Of a stretch of DNA of 47,213 nucleotides, positions 33,637-42,297 are shown in pieces. How positions within the stretch are numbered: position 1 is the first letter of the stretch; each line of letters starts with the position of its first letter. The notes under the pieces were generated by a model. The model had not been told where the DNA came from. It did not search any database and saw only the letters and a list, made by a program, of their open reading frames with translations. The translations under genes were made by a program, and so were the position numbers. Where the stretch lies: contig JASEHI010000012.1 of the NCBI GenBank assembly GCA_030018695.1, forward strand, positions 1-47,213. The letters are read 5' to 3'. The stretch is from Anaerolineales bacterium (lineage in GTDB: Bacteria > Chloroflexota > Anaerolineae > Anaerolineales > Villigracilaceae).

Positions 33637-36600
33637 CTATCCTTCCGCCACCGGAACGGTAATGTGGAAGGTCGTCCCCTGTCGGAATTCACTCTCGAAC
33701 CAGATACGCCCGCCTTGCATCTCGATCAGGCTCTTGGTGATGTTGAGCCCCAAACCGGTACCGGACGATTCGCGCGCTTTCTCGTCTTCAGAACGGAAGA
33801 ACTTCTGGAAGATCTTCTTCTGGTCTTCCAGGCTGATACCAATGCCGCTATCCTTCACCCAAACGTGGACCACCTGCGGCGCGCCATCGGCATCCCACTG
33901 GTTGCTGCTGCGTTCCGCGCGGATGTTTATCTCGCCGGCTTCGGGGGTGTACTTATTGGCATTGCTGACCAGATTGATCAAAACCTGGGCCAGCCGCGTC
34001 GCATCCGCCCATATTTTAGGTAAGTTGGCGGGCAACATGAGAGTGACGATTTGCTTCTTCTCTTCGATTTGGCGTTTGCTCGAACGCGTCACCTCGTCTA
34101 ACACCTCACTCAGGGCAATCGCCTTGAACTCCAGCCGCAGGCGTCCGGCCTCGATCTTGGAAATGTCGTTTAGATCCGAGACCAGCGTATTCATTCGTTC
34201 GACATTCGAGAGGATGGTCTTCAGAAAGTTGGTCTGCATCGCGTTGGTCGGGCCGACCGCGCTGGCCGCCAGCAGCTCGGTATAACCCTTGATGGAGGTC
34301 ATCGGGTTTTTAAGTTCGTGGGCGACGAGCGAGACAAACTCGCTCTTGGCGGTATTGGCGGCCTGCACCGCGCTGTACAGTTGGGCGTTGGCAATGGCGA
34401 TGGCGGCGTGGTCGCTCAAGCGGGTGAGGAAATTAACCTCTCCGGCCGGCTGGGAATCGGGAGAGGTACTCTCCAGACAAATCAGGCCGATGACGTTTGC
34501 CTCGCGGCGCACCGGGACGATGGCCTGTTGGCGCGCCTCGGGCAGGATACCACGCTGACCCGCCTCCAGCGTAACGCGTTGAGGCTGTCCTGTCTTGACC
34601 GCGGCGCGCATCGCCGGCTGGTTGAGCGGCAGGAGCGTGTCTTTGTTGTCGAGGAGCAAATCTTCGTAGCCCTGCTGGGCCATCACGCGCATGCCCCCCT
34701 CTTCGAGAATGCCGATCAACCCGGCATCGGCCGCGGACTGGCGCATGGCCCAATCCAGGGTGATGCGCATGGCGCGCGCCACGTCCAGGCTGGCGTTAAG
34801 CTCGCGGTCAATACGCTGCATGACCGAAAGCTCTTCCACGCGGGCATTCAGCTCCTGATCGGTCAGGGTGTATAGCTTGGCGTTCTCGATGGCAACCGCG
34901 GCCTGGCCGGCAAAAGCAGCCAGCAGGTTCTGATCTTCTTCCGCAAACGGGCGGCCATCTTTGCGGTTGATGACTTCCAGCGCGCCGGTGACGCGCTCCT
35001 TGATTTGCAGCGGCACGGCCAGAACCGCGCGGGTCACAAAGCCGGTATCCTGGTCCGTAGCCGAGAACCAGTTTGAGGTGGCCTGCACGTTGTTGACGAT
35101 GACGGGTGCACGCGTCCGGACAGCTTTGCCGACAATCCCACTGCCGGCCGGCATGCGCTGCCCAATAAGGTCGGCTGCTACCGGTCCAACAGTCACCTTG
35201 AAGATCATTTCGTCGCTTTGCTCGTCCACCAGGAACAGGCTTCCCGCCTCGCAGTTGAGAATACCGACCGCGCTCTCGAGGATATTTTGGAGCAAAGGTT
35301 CGGTTTCCAACGTGGAAGTCAACTGGCGGGTAATTTCATTCAGGGTGGTCAACTGGCGGGCGCGGCGCTCTGTCTCCTGAAGCAGGCGCGCTTTGACGAT
35401 CGCGCCGGCTGCCTGGTCGGCGATAGCCTGGATGAGGTCCACCTGTCTGGGTGTATAGACGCTGGTTGCATCCCGGCTGCCGACGCTCAATGCGCCGATC
35501 GTCTCCGCACCGGCGTTGAGCGGGACGCCTGCCCAGGCATACACGCCGCTGGTAAGCGGGGTGACGCCGCGCGTCTGGCATTCACGACCGTAATCCTCGC
35601 TCAGGATGGAATGGCGGCTGCGGATGACTTCCGGGCTAAGGCCCTGATTTGGGAGCAGCGGAATGTTCTCGCGATCGGTCAGCCGGTGATCGTTTTCCAA
35701 ACAGAAAGCGAAGTAAAAGTAATTATTCGCTTTGTCGTACAGGGTGAGATGCAAATCGTCCAACGGCAGGATTTGTTTGGTCTGAGCGTAGAACAGTTCC
35801 AGGATGTCATCGAACGCCATGGTGATGTTCACGCCCTGCGCAACCCGCGCCAGGATGTTCATTTCGCGCAGGCGTCGTTCCAGATCGAAGACGACCTGTG
35901 CGCGTTCGATGGCCAACGCGGCCTGCTCGCCGAGCAGGTTAAGGAAGGTGATATCCTGGCCGGTGTAATTCCGCACAGCGCCTACTCGGTGCTCAGCACC
36001 CTTCGATGAACTCACACTGTCCCGGTGTCCTTCCGGGAGGGCAGCGCCTACTCGGTCAGCGGAGCGAGGCGCGCCGAGGGCCAACCAACCGATCAAGCGC
36101 TCATTACCTGACAGGGGGATAAATAGCTGCGCGCCGAGCAAAGCCAGCCGCACCTTTTCGGATTGGAGTCTCGCGGGGAGATTGGCCTCGTCAATAAAGA
36201 GCGCTTTGTGGGCGGTGCGGAGCGTCTCGACAAACGGGTTGTTGGGGGCAAAGTGGATATCGCTGGTTGGGCGGTCATCTTCTCCTGACGCGGCCAGGTA
36301 GCGGTCGTTAAGCGGATCGTAGACATAGATGTGCAACTGGCCGGGGGTCAGGGCATTCATAATGTGATCGCGCAACCTCCGCAAGATGCCGGATAGTTCC
36401 GTCACACGCGTCAGTTCCTGAGTGAAGTCCTGAATATGCTCCTGGTAAGCGCCCTCCCGCAAGGACACACCTGCACTTGCAGCAGGCCGTCTCGCCCCGG
36501 CGGGCTCCCGGCCCGAACGGGGTGCAAGTGTCGGGACGATGTGGCCGCGCAGGAAAAGCGCGTCAATGCCCTGCTGTAACCGGCTGCGGAGGGGGGTCAG

Positions 36601-36849
36601 GAGGACGGCTAACGCCAGGACCGTCAATCCGATGAGTAAGGGGTTGTTGGCGGCGATGACCTCGCCAAAGATCAGGCTTAAACCGCTGACCAGCAAAACA
36701 TAGCCAGTCGCCACGAGAATTGACAGGAGAGCATAGAGGATGCCGCGCCGGAGCAGGAAATCTGCCCGCAGCCGTCTCGGGCGCAGAAGGGTGTAACTGA
36801 TCTGCGAAATCCGCTCGGCAAGCTGGGTGAAGGGATGGGATTGAGACAT
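33637..36849 (-). CDS. Multi-GAF sensor histidine kinase
   Basis: 1070 residues. Two membrane helices near the N-terminus (about 30-90), then at least four GAF-type sensor segments (roughly 140-325, 330-490, 510-665, 680-830). The HisKA box is SEFVSLVAHELKNPMTSIKG (His about 845), with the ATPase N-box INLVSNANKYTPEAG, G1 VKDSGIGIS and G2 SSGTGLGLN. It phosphorylates an unidentified response regulator; none is adjacent. The first GAF carries an in-frame composite repeat insertion (35975-36056) and an Arg/Pro/Ala-rich stretch near residue 115 that may be another (CACTTGCA/TGCAAGTG ends at about 36473 and 36523). The ATPase domain is intact. Confidence 0.94.
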   Translation of the reverse strand: MSQSHPFTQLAERISQISYTLLRPRRLRADFLLRRGILYALLSILVATGYVLLVSGLSLIFGEVIAANNPLLIGLTVLALAVLLTPLRSRLQQGIDALFLRGHIVPTLAPRSGREPAGARRPAASAGVSLREGAYQEHIQDFTQELTRVTELSGILRRLRDHIMNALTPGQLHIYVYDPLNDRYLAASGEDDRPTSDIHFAPNNPFVETLRTAHKALFIDEANLPARLQSEKVRLALLGAQLFIPLSGNERLIGWLALGAPRSADRVGAALPEGHRDSVSSSKGAEHRVGAVRNYTGQDITFLNLLGEQAALAIERAQVVFDLERRLREMNILARVAQGVNITMAFDDILELFYAQTKQILPLDDLHLTLYDKANNYFYFAFCLENDHRLTDRENIPLLPNQGLSPEVIRSRHSILSEDYGRECQTRGVTPLTSGVYAWAGVPLNAGAETIGALSVGSRDATSVYTPRQVDLIQAIADQAAGAIVKARLLQETERRARQLTTLNEITRQLTSTLETEPLLQNILESAVGILNCEAGSLFLVDEQSDEMIFKVTVGPVAADLIGQRMPAGSGIVGKAVRTRAPVIVNNVQATSNWFSATDQDTGFVTRAVLAVPLQIKERVTGALEVINRKDGRPFAEEDQNLLAAFAGQAAVAIENAKLYTLTDQELNARVEELSVMQRIDRELNASLDVARAMRITLDWAMRQSAADAGLIGILEEGGMRVMAQQGYEDLLLDNKDTLLPLNQPAMRAAVKTGQPQRVTLEAGQRGILPEARQQAIVPVRREANVIGLICLESTSPDSQPAGEVNFLTRLSDHAAIAIANAQLYSAVQAANTAKSEFVSLVAHELKNPMTSIKGYTELLAASAVGPTNAMQTNFLKTILSNVERMNTLVSDLNDISKIEAGRLRLEFKAIALSEVLDEVTRSSKRQIEEKKQIVTLMLPANLPKIWADATRLAQVLINLVSNANKYTPEAGEINIRAERSSNQWDADGAPQVVHVWVKDSGIGISLEDQKKIFQKFFRSEDEKARESSGTGLGLNITKSLIEMQGGRIWFESEFRQGTTFHITVPVAEG
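35975..36056. repeat. Nested repeat insertion in the histidine kinase gene
   Basis: Two copies of CCTACTCGGT (35981-35990, 36047-36056) flank a split CCCTTCGA...GAGGGC repeat, itself interrupted by the 27-nt unit (36013-36039) shared with elp3. Encodes DRVGAALPEGHRDSVSSSKG in frame. Confidence 0.75.
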
Positions 36850-36901
36850 GGCTCAGAAGCAACCTATATCTGGATTTTACTCTACAATCACCGCATCCTG
36901 G

Positions 36902-37603
36902 CTAAAACAGCCAATATCCCAGCGCCACCGCCGCCAGCGTGACGGTGATATTATCCACATCCTTCAACGGCAGGGATTCGACCAGCGTCCCGGCCAGGGC
37001 AATAATAGTGATCGGGGCGAGGGCGCCAGCGAAGGGTGTGCGGAAGATACCCGCCAGCGTGAAGATGCCCAAGATGAAAGCCGCCAGAACCCATCCGCCG
37101 AGAAACATGCCCAGCGAGCCAGCCCAGGATTTTCCATTGTTCCACGGCAGTTTCGCCGACTTTAGCCCGCGCCCCAGGATGTCAGCCAGTCCATCGCCGC
37201 CGCACATCAGCATCAGGGCGGTCATGCCGATGGGGGAATCTTTCCAGTAGACAATGGTCAAGACGATAAAGACGAGGCCGTAAAATAGCGGCCCGCGCAG
37301 GATCTCGCGCCGGTCGCCGCTGCGGGACATGGCCTTGACCGAGGCTTCATCCTTGATCACGCCCAGGCCGATCAGTGCAAACTGGACGGTGATAAGGAAT
37401 GGCACCAGCGCGGCCAGCCAGCGCGCCTCGGGCGTATTTTTGAAGAGCAGCCAGCAGAGGACAAACAATGGCCCTGTGCCAATATGGATGAGCTTGCGGC
37501 TCAGGCGCGATTCGATCCAGCCACGCTGGGCGGCGAAGTCCATCAGCCGCAGCCAGGCCAAAGCCAGGGCAAAAGTGATAACCAGTGCAAGGAAATTGTT
37601 CAT
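36902..37603 (-). CDS. Phytol/dolichol kinase-like (CTP-dependent) membrane protein
   Basis: 233 residues, about seven membrane helices. Family points: SRKLIHIGTGPLFVLCWLLF, MLMCGGDGLADILGR and GKSWAGSLGMFLGGW, the pattern of the cytidylyltransferase/phytol-farnesol kinase group, which phosphorylate polyprenols with CTP. Start at ATG 37603 (GGAG upstream); extension to 37771 would be into the downstream-strand neighbour. The ATL gene ends 2 bp upstream on the same strand. Confidence 0.85.
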   Translation of the reverse strand: MNNFLALVITFALALAWLRLMDFAAQRGWIESRLSRKLIHIGTGPLFVLCWLLFKNTPEARWLAALVPFLITVQFALIGLGVIKDEASVKAMSRSGDRREILRGPLFYGLVFIVLTIVYWKDSPIGMTALMLMCGGDGLADILGRGLKSAKLPWNNGKSWAGSLGMFLGGWVLAAFILGIFTLAGIFRTPFAGALAPITIIALAGTLVESLPLKDVDNITVTLAAVALGYWLF

Positions 37604-37605
37604 TG

Positions 37606-37980
37606 TCAACTCCGATATAAAAGTTTGTCTGGTGCCTGCCACTTGTATTTCTTCGTATCCACCCGCCCGCGCTCGTCGAACTCTATGCCCTCGGCCTCGA
37701 GCCGGGCGCGCTGCTCCTCCGCACCCGGGCGCAGGCTGATCTTCCCTTGGGCATTGATGACCCGCCACCACGGAACGTCATCCGGGCAGGCGGCCATCGC
37801 CCCGCCGACCCAGCGGGCGCGGAAGGCGTCGTAATCCTTGAGCGGCATCCCATCCGGTGGCGGGATGAGCGCGCCGATCTGCCCGTAGGTGGCAACGCGT
37901 CCGGACGGTATCTGGAGGACGATGTCCCAGACAAGGGCGTGGAAGGCGTGAGGGTTGGGAGGGGATGTAAAAGCAGGCAT
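37606..37980 (-). CDS. Alkyltransferase-like (ATL) protein
   Basis: 124 residues: ALVWDIVLQIPSGRVATYGQ then IGALIPPP is the MGMT helix-turn-helix. The position of the MGMT PCHRV active site reads VPWWRVINAQG, with Trp replacing the acceptor Cys. ATL proteins bind O6-alkylguanine without repairing it and flag it for excision repair. The tail GIEFDERGRVDTKKYKW fits. Starts 18 bp from the restriction gene stop. Confidence 0.9.
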   Translation of the reverse strand: MPAFTSPPNPHAFHALVWDIVLQIPSGRVATYGQIGALIPPPDGMPLKDYDAFRARWVGGAMAACPDDVPWWRVINAQGKISLRPGAEEQRARLEAEGIEFDERGRVDTKKYKWQAPDKLLYRS

Positions 37981-37997
37981 TAGAATTTCCTGCGAAG

Positions 37998-38852
37998 CTA
38001 CTCGAATTTCAAACTCAACCGTGCTTTTAATTTGTCATTCAGTGCATTCACGAATTGCCCCTTGCTTGGTAAACCAGGGTTGTTCCGCATGGCTTGATAC
38101 ATTTCATCCACACTTATGGACACAAACCGGGTGGCATGCAATGTGATCTTGTTGCCTTCGGGGGAATATTCCTGCAGGGCAAAACGGGAGGCATGTTCTG
38201 CCGAATAACCTTCCCGCTTCAGGCCATACCGCTTGGCCAGATTCGCGTAAATGTATTCCTGGATGACCCAATAGGATTTCGCCCCCCAGGCTTCGTAAAC
38301 GATGCCTTTGTTGAACAGTTGAGTGATGGAGCGTTTGATCGTGTCGTAGGTGTTGATGCCGAAGTTGTAGTTCCTGGCGAGAATATCCTGCCCCGCCATG
38401 AAATCCTCGATACCTTGAACAAGCGGACCGGTTCCCGTGGTTGAATCCGATTGGAATTCGACAGGAATGAAATCGTCAACTTCGGCTCTGTACGGTTTGT
38501 GACGCACGAGCACGAAATCAATTGCGCCTACGTTGGGCAATCGGACCTCGGAGAACAAGAAGAGGCGGGCAAGGTCGCCAAAATAGTGCCGGGCTATGTT
38601 TTCCAGAACGAGAGGTAGTCCCTCCGATGTTCCCGTTTCTTCAAACCGATGCGGGCAGATGGTATAAACTCCGCCCCCATGCTCCACAGTGCAGACGCCA
38701 AAAGGGTAGTCAATCAGGCGGCTGGTTTTGCTGCATTGTCGTTCCATGAAAGGACACCAATATCTCTTCCGCGCCTGAGACGCATCGGGCGAAGTGTCGC
38801 TGAAATGGTAGCCAAATATTTCTGCCGGACGGTTGCCCTTGTGGTTGGTCAT
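37998..38852 (-). CDS. NotI-family type II restriction endonuclease
   Basis: 284 residues. NRPAEIFGYHF start; four cysteines Cys33, Cys40, Cys54 and Cys66 (CPFMERQC, PFGVCTV, TICPHRF) match the iron-binding Cys4 knuckle known from NotI. The active-site region GAIDFVLV (Asp112) ... FIPVEFQSD (Glu132, Gln134) gives a D...ExQ form of the PD-(D/E)xK site. Its recognition site is unknown; NotI itself cuts GCGGCCGC. Start at 38852 overlaps the methylase stop (TGA/ATG), so translational coupling expresses methylase first. Lower GC than neighbours. Confidence 0.85.
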   Translation of the reverse strand: MTNHKGNRPAEIFGYHFSDTSPDASQARKRYWCPFMERQCSKTSRLIDYPFGVCTVEHGGGVYTICPHRFEETGTSEGLPLVLENIARHYFGDLARLFLFSEVRLPNVGAIDFVLVRHKPYRAEVDDFIPVEFQSDSTTGTGPLVQGIEDFMAGQDILARNYNFGINTYDTIKRSITQLFNKGIVYEAWGAKSYWVIQEYIYANLAKRYGLKREGYSAEHASRFALQEYSPEGNKITLHATRFVSISVDEMYQAMRNNPGLPSKGQFVNALNDKLKARLSLKFE

Positions 38853-40900
38853 CAGTTTCTCCCTTGAATAAGATGCTTCCAAATTTTGCGGATTTGTTCC
38901 GGTTGATGGTTGCTCTCCAGCAACCATCCTAAAGACATGGCGCATTGCCGGCAAAACGTCTCGGAGTCGCTGGTGTCAATTCTCTCGAATTCTGTCCATG
39001 CGCGCCCGGCGTTTTTCTCATCGCGGGTCAGCACAAGGATTGAGTCATGTTTAATTGCATTCAGGTTTTGAATATGGATCGAGATTGGATTCTCCGAAAA
39101 CAGCACGTATGTATTCACCAATCGGAAATCGGCCGTTTTTAAGGCAATGGTTAAGTCTGCCCAAGCATTCGGATCCCAGTGATGAAAAGTAAAAACCATC
39201 CGACCCGAATCCTTTTTCAAGACGCGCCCACATTCTTTGAAAATGCCTGAGAGCATCGTGACATATTGTTTATCCAGACCGTTGCTCTTTGTGGCAACTG
39301 CGCTTTGGGTTTCGTCATAGTTCCAGTCAATCTCATCAGGCAACAGGCACGCCAACCAGACGCGAAAGAAGGCTGCCAAGTCACTGTACTGCACGCTGTC
39401 ATAATATGGGGGATCAGTTACGACAAAATCAACCGATTCATCGTTTACAGGTATGTGGCTTGAATTTCCTTGTATGAGAAGATGCTTTTGATTACCTGCT
39501 TTCAGTTCGTTTTGATCAGCGACCTCAGTACCGCCGTCGAATTCTCCATGAATCTTGAACAAATAAACCTTTCCATTTTGGTCAATTTTTCTTTCCACTG
39601 GCGCTAACGCCCATCTACGCCCTCGTTCGAGACGGTCTTTGAACAGCGATTGCAGATTTCCTGATGATCTTTGCGAATTTACCGGGTTGTTTTCTGCCGC
39701 CGTATAGGGAAAAAGATAAGCATGATGAGAAAAAACATGCTTGATCGCCCCCGGCCGATTTCGCGCCCATCCCTTGTATCCGCATAGGAGGGCATTAAAC
39801 TCCAAAGAAGTGGAAACCAAAAGAGCAAGATTTAATCGGATGGGGCCTTGATATTTTTTTAGCAGAGAGATTGCTCTGTGTAAGTATAATAGTTGCCGTG
39901 AAGTAAACAAATCCAAATAGGATGAGAGCTTTCGTTTGAGCAAGTCTCCTGATTTCGGGCCATTTTGAATAGTGAAATTCTCTATCTCTCCGAATTCAAG
40001 ACTTGCGCGTAATTCATCCGCCTGTTTTATTTTGTCTAGATCAGACTCGTTCGGTCTACGGAAGAAAAAACCATGCTCAGGGCAAACAGCCGCAATGGCG
40101 ACGGGCGTATAGCGTTGATAATAAGGGATATCCAACAACTCCTGATATTTTTGGCTGCATTCCCTGCAAGTTTTTTCATCTCTTGTAATTAACCGAATCG
40201 GTTTTGAAGGACCATCGGGTTCAATTTCTTTGTCGGAAATAATCCAAGTATTCGGCCAAATGCGGATTGTCCGGTTTGCTTCGTGGCGTAGATCGAACTG
40301 GTCTATTTGAACGACTTCCTCACAAGAGCACTTCTTGCGAGAACCATACAGAGTATATTGGGAATCAACTTCTTTTGCACAATGAGGGCACTCGGTAAGA
40401 AAAAACTGCCCTATTTGAGAATACAATTCTTCAAAGAAAATATAGAATGCGGCACGCAAGTCTCTGATGGTAAGAGGGGATAAAGATGCACGCGCTTGCA
40501 CAACCGGTATCGGGTCAATATCAGCCCCGATAACGTTAGCTCCCAATCGGATGGCTTCGTGTAAAGTAGTCCCCCCTCCCATCATGGGGTCGAGAATAAT
40601 TTTCCCTTCCAGTCCCTTGGGGGCATAATAATCCCGCCGATTGGGGTCGGCAATAAATTGTTTGAGGATGGTTCGAAATGTAGATCCGCAGCGCCTGGCC
40701 CACCATTTATGCAGGTAAGTATTCGGCCGAAAGAGATGTTTGTTATACGCTTCTAGACGTGACAAAGTATCCGCGAACTCTTCAGGGAAATCTGTATCAA
40801 TCGCATATTCGCCTTCGTTCAAATTGCTTTCGACTACCGACGCGGTTATAAGATAGTCGAAGGCTAATTGACGGGTCTCACGAATACTTTTAGAAGTCAT
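38852..40900 (-). CDS. DNA methyltransferase of the NotI-type R-M system
   Basis: 682 residues. Motif I LDPMMGGGTTLHEAIRLGAN (about 103-122), acceptor loop AD IDP, and the catalytic motif DPPYYDSVQY at D496, so amino-methyltransferase (N6-adenine or N4-cytosine; the motif alone does not decide). Zinc-type cysteine clusters lie at C171/C174/C191/C193 and in CRECSQKYQELLD. The large spacing between motifs I and IV includes these. Coupled to the restriction gene. AT-rich compared with surE and glpD, consistent with acquisition by horizontal transfer. Confidence 0.85.
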   Translation of the reverse strand: MTSKSIRETRQLAFDYLITASVVESNLNEGEYAIDTDFPEEFADTLSRLEAYNKHLFRPNTYLHKWWARRCGSTFRTILKQFIADPNRRDYYAPKGLEGKIILDPMMGGGTTLHEAIRLGANVIGADIDPIPVVQARASLSPLTIRDLRAAFYIFFEELYSQIGQFFLTECPHCAKEVDSQYTLYGSRKKCSCEEVVQIDQFDLRHEANRTIRIWPNTWIISDKEIEPDGPSKPIRLITRDEKTCRECSQKYQELLDIPYYQRYTPVAIAAVCPEHGFFFRRPNESDLDKIKQADELRASLEFGEIENFTIQNGPKSGDLLKRKLSSYLDLFTSRQLLYLHRAISLLKKYQGPIRLNLALLVSTSLEFNALLCGYKGWARNRPGAIKHVFSHHAYLFPYTAAENNPVNSQRSSGNLQSLFKDRLERGRRWALAPVERKIDQNGKVYLFKIHGEFDGGTEVADQNELKAGNQKHLLIQGNSSHIPVNDESVDFVVTDPPYYDSVQYSDLAAFFRVWLACLLPDEIDWNYDETQSAVATKSNGLDKQYVTMLSGIFKECGRVLKKDSGRMVFTFHHWDPNAWADLTIALKTADFRLVNTYVLFSENPISIHIQNLNAIKHDSILVLTRDEKNAGRAWTEFERIDTSDSETFCRQCAMSLGWLLESNHQPEQIRKIWKHLIQGRN

Positions 40901-40951
40901 GCTCTGATTATAAACCGATGTGATTAAAGTTTGAAAATTCCGGCTTTGTGT

Positions 40952-41722
40952 CTACCCCCACTCCCACCCCCTCATCTCCTCCATCGCCTCGCGCGCCGTC
41001 AAATCCAACTGTAGCGGGGTGATGGAGACATACCCGGCGCGCAGCGCGCCGAAGTCGGTGCCGGGCTCGTCCACGCCGGTGGGAGCATCTCCGCCGATCC
41101 AGTAGTACGGACGCCCGCGCGGGTCGAGGCGGCGCTCCAGTTTGTCGCGGTAAAGGCGCAACCCCTGGCGGGTGACCATGAACCCCATGAATTCATTTTC
41201 TTTCAAATACGGCACATTGACGTTCAACAACACCCCTTCCGGCAGGCCCTCGGCGATCACTTTTTCCGCCACGCGCCGCGCCACCGATGCGGCAGCGCTG
41301 TAATCCAACAAGCCGCTATGGTACTCCGGCGCATCCAGCGAGACGGCAATGCCCGGCACGCCGCCGGTGATGACCGCCTCCATAGCCGCCGTCACCGTGC
41401 CGGAGTAGGTCACATCGTGGCCGATGTTGGCGTTGGGATTGATGCCCGCCACCACCAGATCAATCTTCTCGCCGAGGAAATCCATCAGCGGCAGAGCAAC
41501 GCAATCCGAGGGCGCGCCGTCCGAGGAGTAGGCCGCGCTGCCGTCCGCCAGGCGTACTTCGCGGACCCTGAGCGGGCGATCCAAAGTCTTGACGTGCCCC
41601 GAGGCGCTCCAGTTGCGGTCGGGGGCAAAAACGGTGACTTTTCCCAGTTCGCGCATCGTCTGCGCCAGCGCCAGCAGACCGGGCGCCTGCACCCCGTCGT
41701 CGTTGGTGACCAAAATGTGCAT
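40952..41722 (-). CDS. surE: 5'-nucleotidase SurE
   Basis: 256 residues. MHILVTNDDGVQAPG with Asp8 and Asp9, FAPDRNWSASGH, DLVVAGINPNANIGHDVTYS GTVTAAMEA (metal and active site), then GIAVSLDAP. SurE is a metal-dependent nucleoside monophosphatase active on 5' and 3' nucleotides. The C-terminus includes YVSITPLQLDLTAREAMEE as usual. Starts 1 bp after the upstream stop. Confidence 0.96.
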   Translation of the reverse strand: MHILVTNDDGVQAPGLLALAQTMRELGKVTVFAPDRNWSASGHVKTLDRPLRVREVRLADGSAAYSSDGAPSDCVALPLMDFLGEKIDLVVAGINPNANIGHDVTYSGTVTAAMEAVITGGVPGIAVSLDAPEYHSGLLDYSAAASVARRVAEKVIAEGLPEGVLLNVNVPYLKENEFMGFMVTRQGLRLYRDKLERRLDPRGRPYYWIGGDAPTGVDEPGTDFGALRAGYVSITPLQLDLTAREAMEEMRGWEWG

Positions 41723-41723
41723 G

Positions 41724-42221
41724 TTATTTTTTGTCCTCGTCTTCGGCTTCCAGCCCTAATTTCCGCAACTCTTTGCGGAATTCCTTGACCTTCTCGATCA
41801 GGTCAATCAGTTCACCCTCCTGCGGCTCGCTGATATCCTCCGGCATTACTTCGCGGGCCTGTTTGAGCGCCCATTCCATTCGCTCGTTGTGTTTCTTGAT
41901 CATCCGGGCGATGTGTTCGCGCGTGATCTCACGCGATTTCAATCTAACGCGCGGGCCGGAAAAGAAGCCTTTTTCTTCCATCTCCCGCTCATACTCGGCC
42001 CGTTCCTCCGGCGACATCCAATCCATGCCCTCGCGGTGATCCACGCCGCGTCCGGCTTCGTTGCGCGGGTCGGCCAGCACAGCAGCGGAAAATTCCTCCA
42101 GCGATGGTTCTTCGTGCGCGGCAGACCACTCGTTCCACATCTTTTTGATGGCAACGACGATATCCTCGTCTTTTTCGAGATAGGCGTTGACCCATTCGAG
42201 CAGTTCGGTCGTCATAAGCAT
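41724..42221 (-). CDS. Acidic helical protein of unknown function
   Basis: 165 residues, strongly charged (Glu/Lys/Arg), helical. MTTELLEWVNAYLEKDEDIV, REGMDWMSPEERAEYEREME and a C-terminal ELIDLIEKVKEFRKELRKLG suggest a coiled coil. No family recognised. In frame ATGs at 42221 and 42215; the latter has better spacing to AAGGAG. Adjacent to surE, probably co-transcribed. Confidence 0.7.
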   Translation of the reverse strand: MLMTTELLEWVNAYLEKDEDIVVAIKKMWNEWSAAHEEPSLEEFSAAVLADPRNEAGRGVDHREGMDWMSPEERAEYEREMEEKGFFSGPRVRLKSREITREHIARMIKKHNERMEWALKQAREVMPEDISEPQEGELIDLIEKVKEFRKELRKLGLEAEDEDKK

Positions 42222-42256
42222 CTCTCCTTCGCTGCTATTTTATCACTTTGCTGGCG

Positions 42257-42293
42257 CGAGACCTCCGAGGTCTCTCAGACCTCGGAGGTCTCG
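42257..42293. repeat. 17-bp-stem palindromic repeat
   Basis: CGAGACCTCCGAGGTCT (42257-42273) pairs with its complement (42277-42293) around a 3-nt loop, just after the glpD stop. Same family as 31724-31758. Each arm is itself nearly palindromic. Confidence 0.8.
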
Positions 42294-42297
42294 GATT

